From Rosa chinensis (Eukaryota; Streptophyta; Magnoliopsida; Rosales; Rosaceae), in contig NC_037094.1 of assembly GCF_002994745.2 (NCBI RefSeq), forward strand, positions 46,079,139 through 46,143,138: 64,000 nt of DNA. The letters run 5' to 3'. The position numbers and the translations under genes are program-made. Position 1 is the stretch's first letter; every line of letters begins with the position of its first letter. The notes under the pieces are model-generated. The model had not been told where the DNA came from. It did not search any database and worked only from the letters and a program-made list of their open reading frames with translations. Below, piece by piece: positions 1-9,829 of this stretch.

Positions 1-1274
1 AATCGCGGATTGTTAAAATTGCATCTAACGTGATATCAAGTTTAAAAGAATTAGAGGAACTGTACTTGCAATGTAATTTTGAAGACTGGGGGTGTAAAGT
101 TGAGGAAGCCGGAGAAGAAACTAATGTTCACTTTGATGAGTTGGTTGGATTGCCATATTTAACCAGTCTCAAGGTTCACATATCTCAAGCAAAATTCTTG
201 CCTACAGCTGTTGAGGTCCATCCAGATTGGGAACACTTTGATATATGTATCAGCAACGAGGACGTGGAAGTGATAGAATCCACTTGGAAACCGCGCTTCT
301 CTCGTGATGATTCAAGAACCTTAACTCTTAGCACAACAATTCATACCTTACCGGAGTGGTTTATCAATGTGGTGACAAAGAAAGCAGAGAAACTACAATA
401 CAGAAAATGCAAGGCATTAAAAAACATTCTTGTGGAACATGACCATGGGGGATTACAAGAGCTGAGGCATCTCTCCATAGTTGGGCGCCATGAGAATTTG
501 AAAGAGGTTATGAATGCAGAAACATGGGATTCAAAGGAACGTGTATTTGAGAAGTTGGAAGAGTTGCATCTCTTTGAGGTGGACAACATCAAAAAGTTAT
601 GTGTTGGTGAATTACCATCTGGGTCGCTATGCAATCTCATGTTATTGGATGTGAGATGGTGTCATGACCTGGTGAATGCACTTTTACAATCAAGTTTGTT
701 GGAGAGACTGCAGTCCCTGGAAAAACTTCTCTGTGCACATATGGATGGAGTGGAATTTGTGTTTGAATATGGTCAAACTACTATCTGCAAAAAGTTGCGA
801 GAAATGAGATTGTGCTATCTACCAAAACTAATAAAGATATGGAATGGTCATGCTCCACATGCAAGCTTCCATAATCTTAAAATTTTGGCAGTTAGCAGGT
901 GCAAGAAGCTGAAAAGTCTCTTCACATCTGATCTAGCTCATTGTCTTTTGCAATTGGAAGATCTTTGGGTGTATTCTTGCTCTAGGTTAAACAAAGTTGT
1001 TGAAGCAAGCGACGAAACAGAGCACAGGAGTATCATTTTTCCAAAATTGAAGAACTTGGTTTTGGTAGAACTTCCAAGGCTCCGTTCATTATATAGTAAC
1101 AGTAGTGGAAGTTCATTGGCTGTAGAGTTCCCTTCATTGGAACACTTCCATATGCGGGGCTGCCCCGATGAGTTTTGGCCCTTTGCTTCTGACATCTGCA
1201 GCCAGGAGCAAGTCCAATTCAATAGTATTCAACATTATAGCGCTCTACAGACAAGGTACGTACAAACTTTGTAG
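1..1274 (+). CDS. 3' end of a CC-NBS-LRR-type NLR (LRR region), partial at left edge
   Basis: Intracellular immune receptor fragment consisting only of leucine-rich repeats. The frame is open to the left edge, so the first in-frame start-like codon (GTG at 30) is not a real start; the reading before it continues the same repeat. The N-terminal stretch NVISSLKELEELYL is the usual LRR opening of the RPS2/At4g27190-like CNL clade. It is followed by irregular repeats rich in L, C and W (for example LRHLSIVG, LEELHLFEVDNIKKL, FHNLKILAVSRCKKLKSL, FPSLEHFHMRGCP). A good 5' splice site (ACAAG/GTACGT, about 1255) lies just before the stop, so the last few residues may be intronic and a short exon may follow. 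No internal stop is seen over about 420 residues, so this could be functional. Class assignment rests on motif recall, not a search. Confidence 0.85.
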   Translation, partial: SRIVKIASNVISSLKELEELYLQCNFEDWGCKVEEAGEETNVHFDELVGLPYLTSLKVHISQAKFLPTAVEVHPDWEHFDICISNEDVEVIESTWKPRFSRDDSRTLTLSTTIHTLPEWFINVVTKKAEKLQYRKCKALKNILVEHDHGGLQELRHLSIVGRHENLKEVMNAETWDSKERVFEKLEELHLFEVDNIKKLCVGELPSGSLCNLMLLDVRWCHDLVNALLQSSLLERLQSLEKLLCAHMDGVEFVFEYGQTTICKKLREMRLCYLPKLIKIWNGHAPHASFHNLKILAVSRCKKLKSLFTSDLAHCLLQLEDLWVYSCSRLNKVVEASDETEHRSIIFPKLKNLVLVELPRLRSLYSNSSGSSLAVEFPSLEHFHMRGCPDEFWPFASDICSQEQVQFNSIQHYSALQTRYVQTL

Positions 1275-2955
1275 AGAAAAGCTATTGTCACATATCCTTT
1301 GTTTTTTGTTCATCCCATATTTGATTTGTTAAATTGCCTGTCTGTTCTTGAGCTCACATCTTGGGGAACTTGACACATTAGTGCGTCCAAACTTTTATAA
1401 TATGTTTGATAATAATTTAAGAAACTCTTATAATGAGGACCACTTTTATAAGGATTAGTTGATGACTTTCTAATTAACGGTTTAGGAGACCTTTTACTTA
1501 CATTACGGCAAATTAACCATTAGATTTCTATGTATGCATGAGTAGATCACTTCTGAATTTTTTTTTTCAAACTGCTAATCGTTAAGGTACTGAATTAAAT
1601 CTAATCAATGGACGAACCAAATCTGTAAAACATGAACCGTTCATGTTCATAATTGATAAATCATGATTATAAATGTCTTACGAATTTTCAATTTGGATGA
1701 TTTGTGAAAAAGTGATCGAAAAGTGGGTCTTACCAAAAAGTCCTTAGCTATTCTTCATTTTAGTGGTTCTCATTAAAAGCCTTAAAATTTAAATACTACG
1801 TTTCGTTTCATAAAAAATTTTCTATGTAAGGGTTGAACATATATAAATTTTAAAGCACAGCATCAGCATGACCGATCTATGTTAGAGTCGGTGATCTGAT
1901 AAAAAAGAAAAAGGCCGGAGAAAAAAATGTCACGTTACTCTTGTACCCGTTCATTTCTCAGATCTTTTCATATTTATGTTTTTTTTTTCCTCTAAGAAAC
2001 TACCCATAAAGACCCTTTTTTTTCCAAAATTTTTCCTAGGGGAGTTCATGTTGACAAATTTTCTGTTTCCTTCTGGGTTTTTTATATATTGTGATAAAAA
2101 ATTTTTGTTGTAGGTCAATAAAGTTTTATTGTGGGCATAGTTAGTAAAAAGACGTTACGTGTATGGTACGCGAAGAATTTTTCACTTGTATTATTCGGAC
2201 ATTTTTATCAAATAATTAGTTGAAAAGTTCGACAAAATATTTTAAATTAATTAAATAATAAATTTTTTAAATATTCATTTTTGTTCAATTAAATGTGTCA
2301 AATACGAAAAAAAATACAAAAATTGTGTATAGTATATATATAATACTTTTGACTTCAAAAATAGGGAAAATTTAACAACTCCCTTTCAAAAATATAAAGT
2401 AAGAAAGTATTTTTTTTAAAAGACTTAAGTTCGTGTTTTATTTGTGTATAATTTTTATTGCGGGTAATCATTTTGCTGTAAAGCTCTAATGAACATTTTA
2501 CTTTATGAAGACTTTAATATACGGTTGTGAAACCCACTTTTCACATGCATGACATGTGCTTCATTCGTAACTTTGATAGGGAGCAGATCAACTATTAGAT
2601 AGAGTAGATAATTTTTACAATTTTCTTCCAAATTGATAATGGTGAATTTCATTCTTTTTTTTATTCTTTAAATTAATGGAAAAAAGACAATTTTACTCAT
2701 GAAAATTAAATTAATCACATGTAAGACACGTGCTTCATTTTAACCAACAAGGAAATATCATGTTGATATTAATTTTTGAATTCAAGTATCATATAATCAT
2801 ATTGATTGTATTTAACTATTAGGTATCAAACTGACTGAGATAAAAAAAATTTGAGACAATGATGATGAATTTAACTATAGTTATATCATTATCAAGAGTT
2901 CATGACACAGCTTATTATATTGCCGATTTTCTGATTATTTCTCTTTTAATTTAAA
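1275..2955. other. AT-rich intergenic spacer between two NLR genes
   Basis: About 1.7 kb of AT-rich, low-complexity DNA with many homopolymer A/T runs. No reading frame of note, no recognisable promoter box and no paired repeat ends were found. It separates the LRR end at the left edge from the TIR exon. Confidence 0.6.
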
Positions 2956-3450
2956 TTGACCATCAGACTGTGGGGAGACATCCAAATTGTATCCGGAGAT
3001 GAGGAGTGGAAGTATGATGTGTTTTTGAGTTTCCGCGGTCGTGACACTCGCCGTATCACAGATCAACTATACGATCGACTGCAGAGGAGGGGAATTAAAA
3101 TGTTCAAGGATAATGAAAATCTTTTAGTAGGGACTGATATTTCTCGCACTCTTACGGAAGCAATTGAAGAATCAAGGTTTGCAATCGTTGTACTGTCGCA
3201 AAATTATGCTAGTTCTACTTGGTGTTTGGAGGAACTTAGAACGATCTGTGAGTGCATGAAAGACCAGAAGAGAATTCTGCCACTTTTTTATTATGTCGAC
3301 CCTACTGATGTACGATATCAGAAGACGAGTTTCGGAGATGCTTTCACTAAGCACTCTAGGCAACACAAATCAGAGACCATTCTGCGGTGGAGAAATGCTT
3401 TAATCAAAGTGGCCAGTTTCTCTGGGTGGAATTCTATGAATTTTAAGTAA
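2956..3450 (+). CDS. TIR-domain exon of a noncanonical TIR-NB-ARC NLR
   Basis: Encodes a plant TIR domain, the NADase signalling module of TNL receptors. Motifs in order are YDVFLSFRGRDTR (TIR-1), a DNENLLVGTDIS segment, LSQNYASSTWCLEEL with the glutamate that is catalytic in plant TIRs, and LPLFYYVDPTDVR (TIR-3). The frame has no ATG: the stop at 2947 is followed by a TTG, so either the start codon has mutated or this is an internal exon using the acceptor TGACCATCAG/AC at about 2969, which has a pyrimidine tract. Exon end: a donor AA/GTAAGC at 3446/3447 removes the stop that closes the frame. Joining to the acceptor TTCCTTGCAG at 3525 keeps the frame into the NB-ARC exon. Spans the usual single-exon TIR length. 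Confidence 0.85.
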   Translation: MTIRLWGDIQIVSGDEEWKYDVFLSFRGRDTRRITDQLYDRLQRRGIKMFKDNENLLVGTDISRTLTEAIEESRFAIVVLSQNYASSTWCLEELRTICECMKDQKRILPLFYYVDPTDVRYQKTSFGDAFTKHSRQHKSETILRWRNALIKVASFSGWNSMNFK

Positions 3451-3525
3451 GCATCCTGAGGCGATCTTAATTATCAAGGATTATAATTGTGCCTAACGCT
3501 AATTTGACCCAATTCTTCCTTGCAG

Positions 3526-4654
3526 GACTGAAAATGAACTTGTTGACAGCATTGTAGAATTTCTCTACAATAAAGTACTACCCGATGCAACTGAGTTCAC
3601 ATTCGAAGTATTTGAAGCAACAAGAAAAGCCATGGATGAGGTTATGAAGGCAGCAAAAGATGATGAGGTCATTACCGTTGGGGTCTTCGGAATGGGAGGC
3701 GTCGGCAAGACAACCATGGTAAAACACATCGCTATGCAAGCCTTCGAGAAGGGGATTTTTGACCATGTGATTATGGCTGTCGTATCAGAACGCCCTGACT
3801 TCGAAAGAATTCAACAGACATTGGCAGACCAGCTGGGCGTCAAATTAGAGTTGGAGACAGAAATTGGAAGAGCAGCTAGATTGCGTAAGGAGATAATGAG
3901 AAGAAACAAGATTCTTATAATCCTGAATGACATTCGGGAGAGAATGAATTTGTCAAGCTTAGGTATTCCCAGCCCAAATGAGCTACGAATGTGCAATTCC
4001 AAAGTCCTACTCACCACAAGGAGATTGAATGTCTGTGATGACATGGAGTGCCAACCAAAGATCAGCCTCAACGTTCTCTCAGAACAAGATTCTTGGTACT
4101 TGTTTGTGAGAAATGCAAGAAGGTCATTTGAATCGGTGAATTTAGAGGATGTAGCGAGGAGGGTAGCTAGAGAGTGTTGTGGTCTACCGATTGCATTGAT
4201 AGCAGTTGCAAGGGCACTTGGAGATAAAGATCTACTGGAATGGAAAAAAGCAGCTCAAGCACTAAAGAACTCGCAATTTGCCAACTCTGATGATCACGGA
4301 GAAGCATCCAAATGTATAAAATTAAGCTATGATTACCTGAAAGATGAGGATTCCAAGTTATGCTTCTTGTTTTGTGCCCTATTTCCAGAATACCATGATA
4401 TCCAGATAGAAGACTTGTTCAAGCATGCATATGGGAAAGGATTGTTTCGAAATGCCGAAACTATCGAAGAAGCCAGAGGAAGAGCAGATTCAGTGGTCAG
4501 GTACCTGAAAGATTCTAGCTTGCTTTTGGATAGTGAAGAAGATGGATGTGTAAGGATGCATCCTGTCGTCCGGGACACAGCCCTGAGAATTGCATCATCT
4601 GAAGATAGGCATGGGTTTTTGGTAAAAGCTGATTTTAGTCTGCAATCTCACTAA
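3526..4654 (+). CDS. NB-ARC exon with CNL-class motifs, spliced to the TIR exon
   Basis: Nucleotide-binding switch domain of an NLR. Counting from the ATG at 3632: P-loop GMGGVGKTT (20-28), kinase-2 ILIILND (94-100), RNBS-B SKVLLTTR (123-130), GLPL GLPIALIA (184-191), RNBS-D LCFLFCALFPE (243-253) and an MHD-position motif MHPVVRD (309-315). The FLFCALFPE form of RNBS-D and the overall pattern belong to the CC-NBS-LRR class (RPS2/At4g27190 clade), not the TNL class, although the upstream exon is a TIR. Odd residues: the first kinase-2 aspartate is N, the CNL tryptophan after it is R, and MHD reads MHP. The ATG at 3632 is internal: the frame is open back to the acceptor at 3525, giving 35 more residues. 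The frame stops abruptly at 4652 where the LRR should begin. Confidence 0.85.
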
Positions 4655-4830
4655 TGGGGAACAAGATTGGGAAGCTTCCCGAAGCAATGATTGGTATGTC
4701 CAAAACTCCAGATTTTATTACTACAAGGGCATAATGATGTAGAAGAAATTCCACTAACTTTTTTCCAATATTTATATTCATTGAGGGTCTTAGATCTTAG
4801 CCACGCTAGACCTTCAAGGTTTGTATTTGG
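4635..4830 (+). pseudogene. Frameshifted first LRR of the TIR/NB-ARC gene
   Basis: The NB-ARC-to-LRR junction of the upstream exon continues in broken form. From 4639 a different frame reads SAISLMGNKIGKLPEAM, the usual start of a CNL LRR. From about 4691 the original frame resumes with VCPKLQILLLQGHNDVEEIP and LRVLDLSHAR. Two compensating breaks (a small deletion with frameshift near 4635 and a second indel near 4690) therefore separate the NB-ARC from the LRR. After LRVLDLSHAR (about 4810) the repeat stops matching LRR sequence and no further repeats were found. The locus is either a pseudogene or expresses a truncated TIR-NB protein ending at 4654. Confidence 0.75.
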
Positions 4831-4963
4831 ATTTTTTACAAAAAGAGAATTGACATATCCGTACTCGAAGTCTTCTGTTTTCCAGCTTCAGTTTAGTGCA
4901 TTTTATTCATTTTCTGCTAAAGTGCTCATTATTAATTTTATATCTTGTATGGATGTAGGTTGA

Positions 4964-6450
4964 TGAATGATGTAACTTATTCAGGGTTCAAACACAGATG
5001 ATATTGGTCGACTGCGGCACAAAACAGAAAGTATTTTATCTGTAGTCAAACCAGTGAAGTGTTTCAATCGACTTGCTTACATAATCTTCATGCAAGAAGA
5101 TTCCGGCCAAGAAGGTTCTGTTCAAAACCACATTTGTTTGAATTCATGCTTCATTAATATGTCTTTCATTCTCTTGTAATTAGTTCATTTTTCAAGGTAA
5201 CTTCTTTTTTGCACCTAATCTTAGTGTTGGGCTAAAAACAAAGGAATTCATCTGGAAACATAGATCACTCATAATAATGGCTTTCACCTCAGCAATTTTT
5301 CTGTTATCTTTTCCTATCAAAACAAAGTCACTGACTGACTGACATGGTTCTTAAGACCTGTTTCACTTCCTTGATACACTAGAAACTCTGCTTGGTCATC
5401 ACGATGTTTCAACAACTACCAAAATATAATTCACTCGATTCTCAAATCTTATTTCACCTGATATAGAATTATAGATGATAAAAGCAATATGGAAATAAAT
5501 TAATTACTACATTCTGAGAATTTTTAGTTTTTAACATGGCACTGGAATATGTAATATGCTTTTTGCCTTTGCATTCATCATTGCAATTGTAGAAGATGCG
5601 AATGAATGGGCACGTGATGAATTTGGAGGCGAGGAACTAGTTGAGAGACAGAAACTTGCATTGCCTTTTGCATAAGGGCATATATAAGACAGTGATCTAC
5701 TGCTTCAGTAGCAAAAACCCCAGCTGCTTCAACTTCTACCTTTTCTAGTGATGGTGAAACCATGAAAGCAGTAGTTTCGTGAGACTAAACAAATGCGATT
5801 CATAATGCCCGGAAAGAATCAAGCAGTACCCATCAATTGTTTGGCAGCCTAGAAGGACATCCTGACAGAACCATAGTTCCAAAAGGTAAATTGACTGGGG
5901 TATACATATATAAGTTTGGTAAATTGCCTACAGCAAAATGTGTTTTGAGAGATTACTTACTGATAATGAACTTAACTGGAGGATTGAACCAAATTTCTGC
6001 TGCAGCATAGTGATAACCGGAAGAAGAGTGGAAGCAGCAAGCTGATAAAGAACTCTTGATGCATTCAGTTGAAGCTCCCTATTTATAGCAGACTCACATA
6101 TAAATATCTTAAACCAATATTAAGCTAAAGTTTGTACTTGCTTATATTTATTGAAACTCTCTGGCCCAGGCTTAACATTCTGTTGAAGACTTGAAGCTAA
6201 AAGCATTACTTCCTGTTGAATATACTAAGATTACCATTCAGAATAAGTTCCAGATTTCTTTGCTAAAAGTTCCTAACAGGAAATAGCCAGCTTCTAATTA
6301 ACTCATCAAAAAGAAGAACAAATAACTAGTTAATTGCAAGATATAGATATTGGAGCTTACATAAACCAGTGTCATCTGAATTTGCTATATATTGGACCAA
6401 GTGTATATTAGACCCACGTATCCATCCACTTCAGCAAGATATTGCTCCAA
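4964..6450. other. Degenerate region downstream of the NLR; faint coding-like trace on minus strand
   Basis: No clear gene. On the minus strand two stretches look mildly coding: about 6090-5980 (LNASRVLYQLAASTLLP then VITMLQQKFGS) and a 61-codon open frame at 5763-5578. They are not joined by a continuous frame, and I do not recognise a family. The rest is AT-rich. It may be an old gene remnant or transposon debris. Confidence 0.3.
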
Positions 6451-6458
6451 GGCCTCAT

Positions 6459-6677
6459 TTAGTTCGTGAAAAAGAAATTGGTTTTTTGGTCTTGCTTATG
6501 GGCATAGGAAAATAAATTCGCCACTAGTTTTTGCAAAAAGAATTTGGTTTTTTGGTCTTTCTCATGGGCATGGGAAAATAAATTTCCTACCAATTTTCCT
6601 GCATTGGTTTGGGAACACAGGGAAAGTAATCGGAAAATATATTTTACTTTTCTATGGAAATAGGTTAGCTCTTTCAC
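6459..6677. repeat. Imperfect tandem duplication (about 70 bp unit)
   Basis: Two adjacent copies of a unit running from GAAATTGGTTTTTTGGTCTT to the following GGGAAAATAAATT occur at about 6473-6516 and 6540-6583, differing by a few bases. This makes a repetitive 72-codon frame on the minus strand that I do not regard as a gene. It may belong to the end of an unidentified mobile element. Confidence 0.45.
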
Positions 6678-6904
6678 TATAATTCAGCAAGCAGTACAAA
6701 AACGAAACACCCCTTTGGGGTCGACAGAAAGAATCGTTCCTTAGAACCTCATGAAACCCTATTCTAGAAGAATAAAATCCAAAAAAATCCTGACTACACC
6801 CACCTTTTGGTAAATTACCTTTATTCTAACAAAAACCAAGAAACCTCGAAGCTTACATAAAAATATTCCAATTAAGGCACTGGTTTTTGCGACCAAAAAC
6901 AGAA

Positions 6905-7134
6905 CTAAACTAAAGCATTGGTAGAATGTAAGCCATCACATTCCACCGATCCCTCCACAGCAGTAGACGCTGACGAATGAGAAGTCCCATTCACCCCCTC
7001 TAGCACTATAGCCTGTTCACCTACCCTGTTAGGATCAGAATCTTCAAGGTTTGAGTCAAAACTCAAAGCTTTTCCCCGACGCTTATACTTACGCAGCTTT
7101 TTCACATCCTGCTTTCTCCCTTTGGGGCGCCCAA
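6905..7134 (-). pseudogene. Basic LINE-ORF1-like frame, 3' part (split by element A)
   Basis: On the minus strand the sequence reads a basic GRPKGRKQDVKKL segment followed by a low-complexity acidic/serine tail, stopping at 6905. The upstream half of the same frame lies on the far side of element A (28280-28360 on the minus strand, with SPKKKKKVG). The duplicated CCCAA joins them without changing frame. A lysine-rich GRPKG motif of this kind is common near the end of ORF1 of plant LINEs with DUF4283, but that assignment is from memory and the fragment is short. An AT-hook-type nuclear protein is an alternative. Confidence 0.4.
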
Positions 7135-9033
7135 TGATAGGAGTATTTTAATGCGACGTTTTAATTGTTATTTCCTCATATTTACTTAGTTATTTCCTTA
7201 AATAAATCATTCTTGTTTAGGAAAGTTTCCATCTTTAAAAAGTTTCTATTTTTAGTAATTTTAATAAAAGTTTCTATTTTCTAGGTACCTTGGAATAAAT
7301 AGAGCTGAAATGAAGAAATGGAGTTTTCCTGGTCCGATTAGGAATCTCAGTCAACGCAGGAATCCTAATGAGGCTAGGAAACCTGAAGGCATTAGGAGAC
7401 CGCATGATGACATGGGAGATTAAATCTGATTTTTGCATGGAAAATCAAGGAGATTATGTGGAGAATATCAAAGGAGAATTTTAAGGAAGAAAAGATTCAA
7501 AACAAGATTCGTTCCTCAATTCCCTCAAGATATGTTGGTTGAAATTAGAGAATAAAATCTGCAATTTTAATGTGAAAATCAAGAGAAAATCAAGGGGAGC
7601 ACATTGAGGATAAAGCCATGGAGAGATTTAAGGGAGAAAAGGTCCAAAACGAGTCCGGATACATTGTCTAGGTTCATGCCTAGATATTTGGCCGAAAATG
7701 GTGAATAAAATCAGATTAAATCTTGGGAAAATCAGCAATAATATATTTGGAAAGATTATGGATTTATTTTGGAGCTTTTTGATTGGTTGAGTGACATGGC
7801 AGAGCTGACGTGACATTAATTTGGTTGGAGCTGTGTGGTGCAACCAGAAAATTCCTTCGAGGTGCAACCAGAAAATTCCTTAGAAATTAAATTCATGAAG
7901 CCTTGCCTTCCCCTATATAAACCCCCCTATGCTACACCACAAGACACACCTCTTCATTTAGAAAATTCTCTCCATAACGTCAAGCTTTCTCTCCATCCTC
8001 TAGTTTCAAGTCTCTGCGTCTTCAAGCAAAGAGAAGAAGAGAAGAAGAAGCCATGAAGCCTCATAGCCGCCATCATCCACCTTGTGTTGTGAAGCTTTGG
8101 AGCCTTGCTTTCAAGATCCAAGACCAACGTCTCAAGCTTTCCACCATTCATCCTTCATGGTGTAATTCTATCTTATTCCTTGTAACATTTTTAGTTTTCT
8201 TTGTTTTGATTTCGTATGAACTTGATTTTTAGTTGACATACACGTTAAGGGCAAAGTTTAAAGCCCGTTTATATGTTTTGAAATAAAGTTGTGATTTCTT
8301 TATGCTGATTTATATGTTGCTTATGTGAGATTGCTTGATTGATTTTGGATTATAGAAAACTTTTGCATGTTTGTGTTCTTTGGTGGCCAACTTAGGATAT
8401 ATGCATGTAATTGGAGCTAGATTTAAGTAGTAAAGGCTTTGGACAAAAGTCGAAATCAATTAAGGAGGATTGCAAATAGGTGAACTTATTCATAACTAGG
8501 TTGTGCACTTTGGTTGACATCCTTTTTTTGTTCTTCATGCATTGAATATGTTCTTGAGTAGCTAGCTTTCTAGACTATGATTGCATGCTCAATAGGATTG
8601 ATTAAGGTGCTTTCACTTAGATTAATTATTCAAGAAAAGTAAAAAATGGGAAATCGTTTGCATTTTAACGTCTCACATGGTCAACTTCTTTCTCATGACA
8701 TAGAAAATCAACTATAGGAATTGTGATTGGATTTCTTGCATATGATTGTGGTTTTGATCTTTGTTCCTTGCATTCCACCCTTGCATATATGTTTTTACAT
8801 TTTCTTTCTTTTATTTATTTTAATTTTCAAAACTCTAATTCTTAAATCCCCCTTTTATTTAGTTATTTGTATATATTTTTGTAAATATTATACTTTATAC
8901 TTATTTTAATTCTTTATTTGTTTTTGCAATTACAAGTGTACCCTCAATCCCCGGCTTGAACGATCTCTACTTATTCTATACTAACAACTACATTTTACAG
9001 GGTTAAATTGTGCTCTTGCTTTCATCGCTATCA
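7135..9033 (+). repeat. 5' LTR of element A
   Basis: Starts TGATAGGAGT and ends CGCTATCA, about 1.9 kb. It aligns along its length with the split 3' LTR (19670-20607 plus 27304-28279) and with solo LTR D at 59872-61709. Short open frames found at the same place in all three copies (for example around 7835-8056) are LTR sequence, not genes. Confidence 0.9.
7914..7921 (+). promoter_or_regulatory. TATA box in the 5' LTR of element A
   Basis: TATATAAA in the context CTTCCCCTATATAAACCCC. The same box is present in the 3' LTR of A (20461-20468). In solo LTR D the equivalent bases read TAAATAAA. A GC-richer leader follows, which fits the start of the retrotransposon transcript; start-site position is inferred. 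Confidence 0.65.
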
Positions 9034-9038
9034 ATTTT

Positions 9039-9056
9039 TGGCGCCGTTGCCGGGGA
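9039..9056 (+). other. Primer binding site of element A (tRNA-Asp type)
   Basis: TGGCGCCGTTGCCGGGGA lies five bases after the LTR end (CTATCA). It is the complement of a plant tRNA-Asp 3' end, the primer known for Athila-like elements. It fixes the element's orientation as plus. Confidence 0.85.
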
Positions 9057-9824
9057 TTGAAAAATCACTTGTTTTTGTTTATAGTTGTTGTATATAAATT
9101 GTTTGAAACTTAGTTTAATTTAACTAGGATGTTTTTTTTTATATTGTTGAACACGAGTTTTGATTGTAAGTTGTAAATTAAATGGAATAGGTGAAGTCTC
9201 TTTTGTTAATATTGGCCTAAACCCCTTATTGGTACCTAGTTCAGGTCCCTTAAGGTTGAGGGCGGCCTTTATTAACAATTGTTGATCTTCACACTTATGA
9301 ACTTTTTCATCTTAGTAAGTATAGCCTATGTGGAATGGTGTCTAGGAAGGGGACAATGTTCATGACGGGTTTTTGAATCCAGAAGTGCTTGCAAATGAGC
9401 CTAAACCACTATGTGGGAGTAGCTCATGCCAAAATGGATTTTTCCTCTCGTGTTCGTCCTCCCCTACCTGGCCATTTTAGTAAGGTTTGCCCAAAGGATG
9501 TAAGAGGGACTTTGTGTCTAGGGACTATATTTGGGCTGCACGTCCACTTGATTTACCGCTTGGAATTAGATTCGATATCAATGATATTTATAACAAAAGA
9601 AAATGTTGTGATACATTAAGGTATATTGGATAAAACATAGTCTTAAAAAGGGTAGCTGTTTCAGTCTCATTGCACATCAAGACTCCCTATTCCCGTACCT
9701 AACTGTTGAAAATAATTGTAAATAAAAGAAAAAAAAAAACTTGTACATATTTTTCGTAAAAATTGTTGTTTGTAAGAGTAAAAATTTTATTATCAGTTTT
9801 TGGCCATAAACAGAATAGGTGAAG
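9057..9824 (+). other. Element A internal region, 5' leader part
   Basis: Non-coding leader between the primer site and the B1 insertion. It has only a 76-codon frame without recognisable domains (9389-9619). The duplicated GACTT at 9825-9829 marks the target site of B1. Confidence 0.6.
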
Positions 9825-9829
9825 GACTT

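Noticed and set aside
1..4830. The LRR end at 1-1274 and the TIR/NB-ARC at 2956-4654 as one gene
   Set aside because: The LRR region lies upstream on the same strand, ends with its own stop and splice donor, and 1.7 kb of spacer follows; order is wrong for a single NLR.
7835..8056. Conserved short frames in LTRs (also 20367-20591 and 60554-60748)
   Set aside because: They follow the TATA box in three copies of the A-family LTR and differ by frame-breaking changes; this is transcribed leader sequence, not protein.
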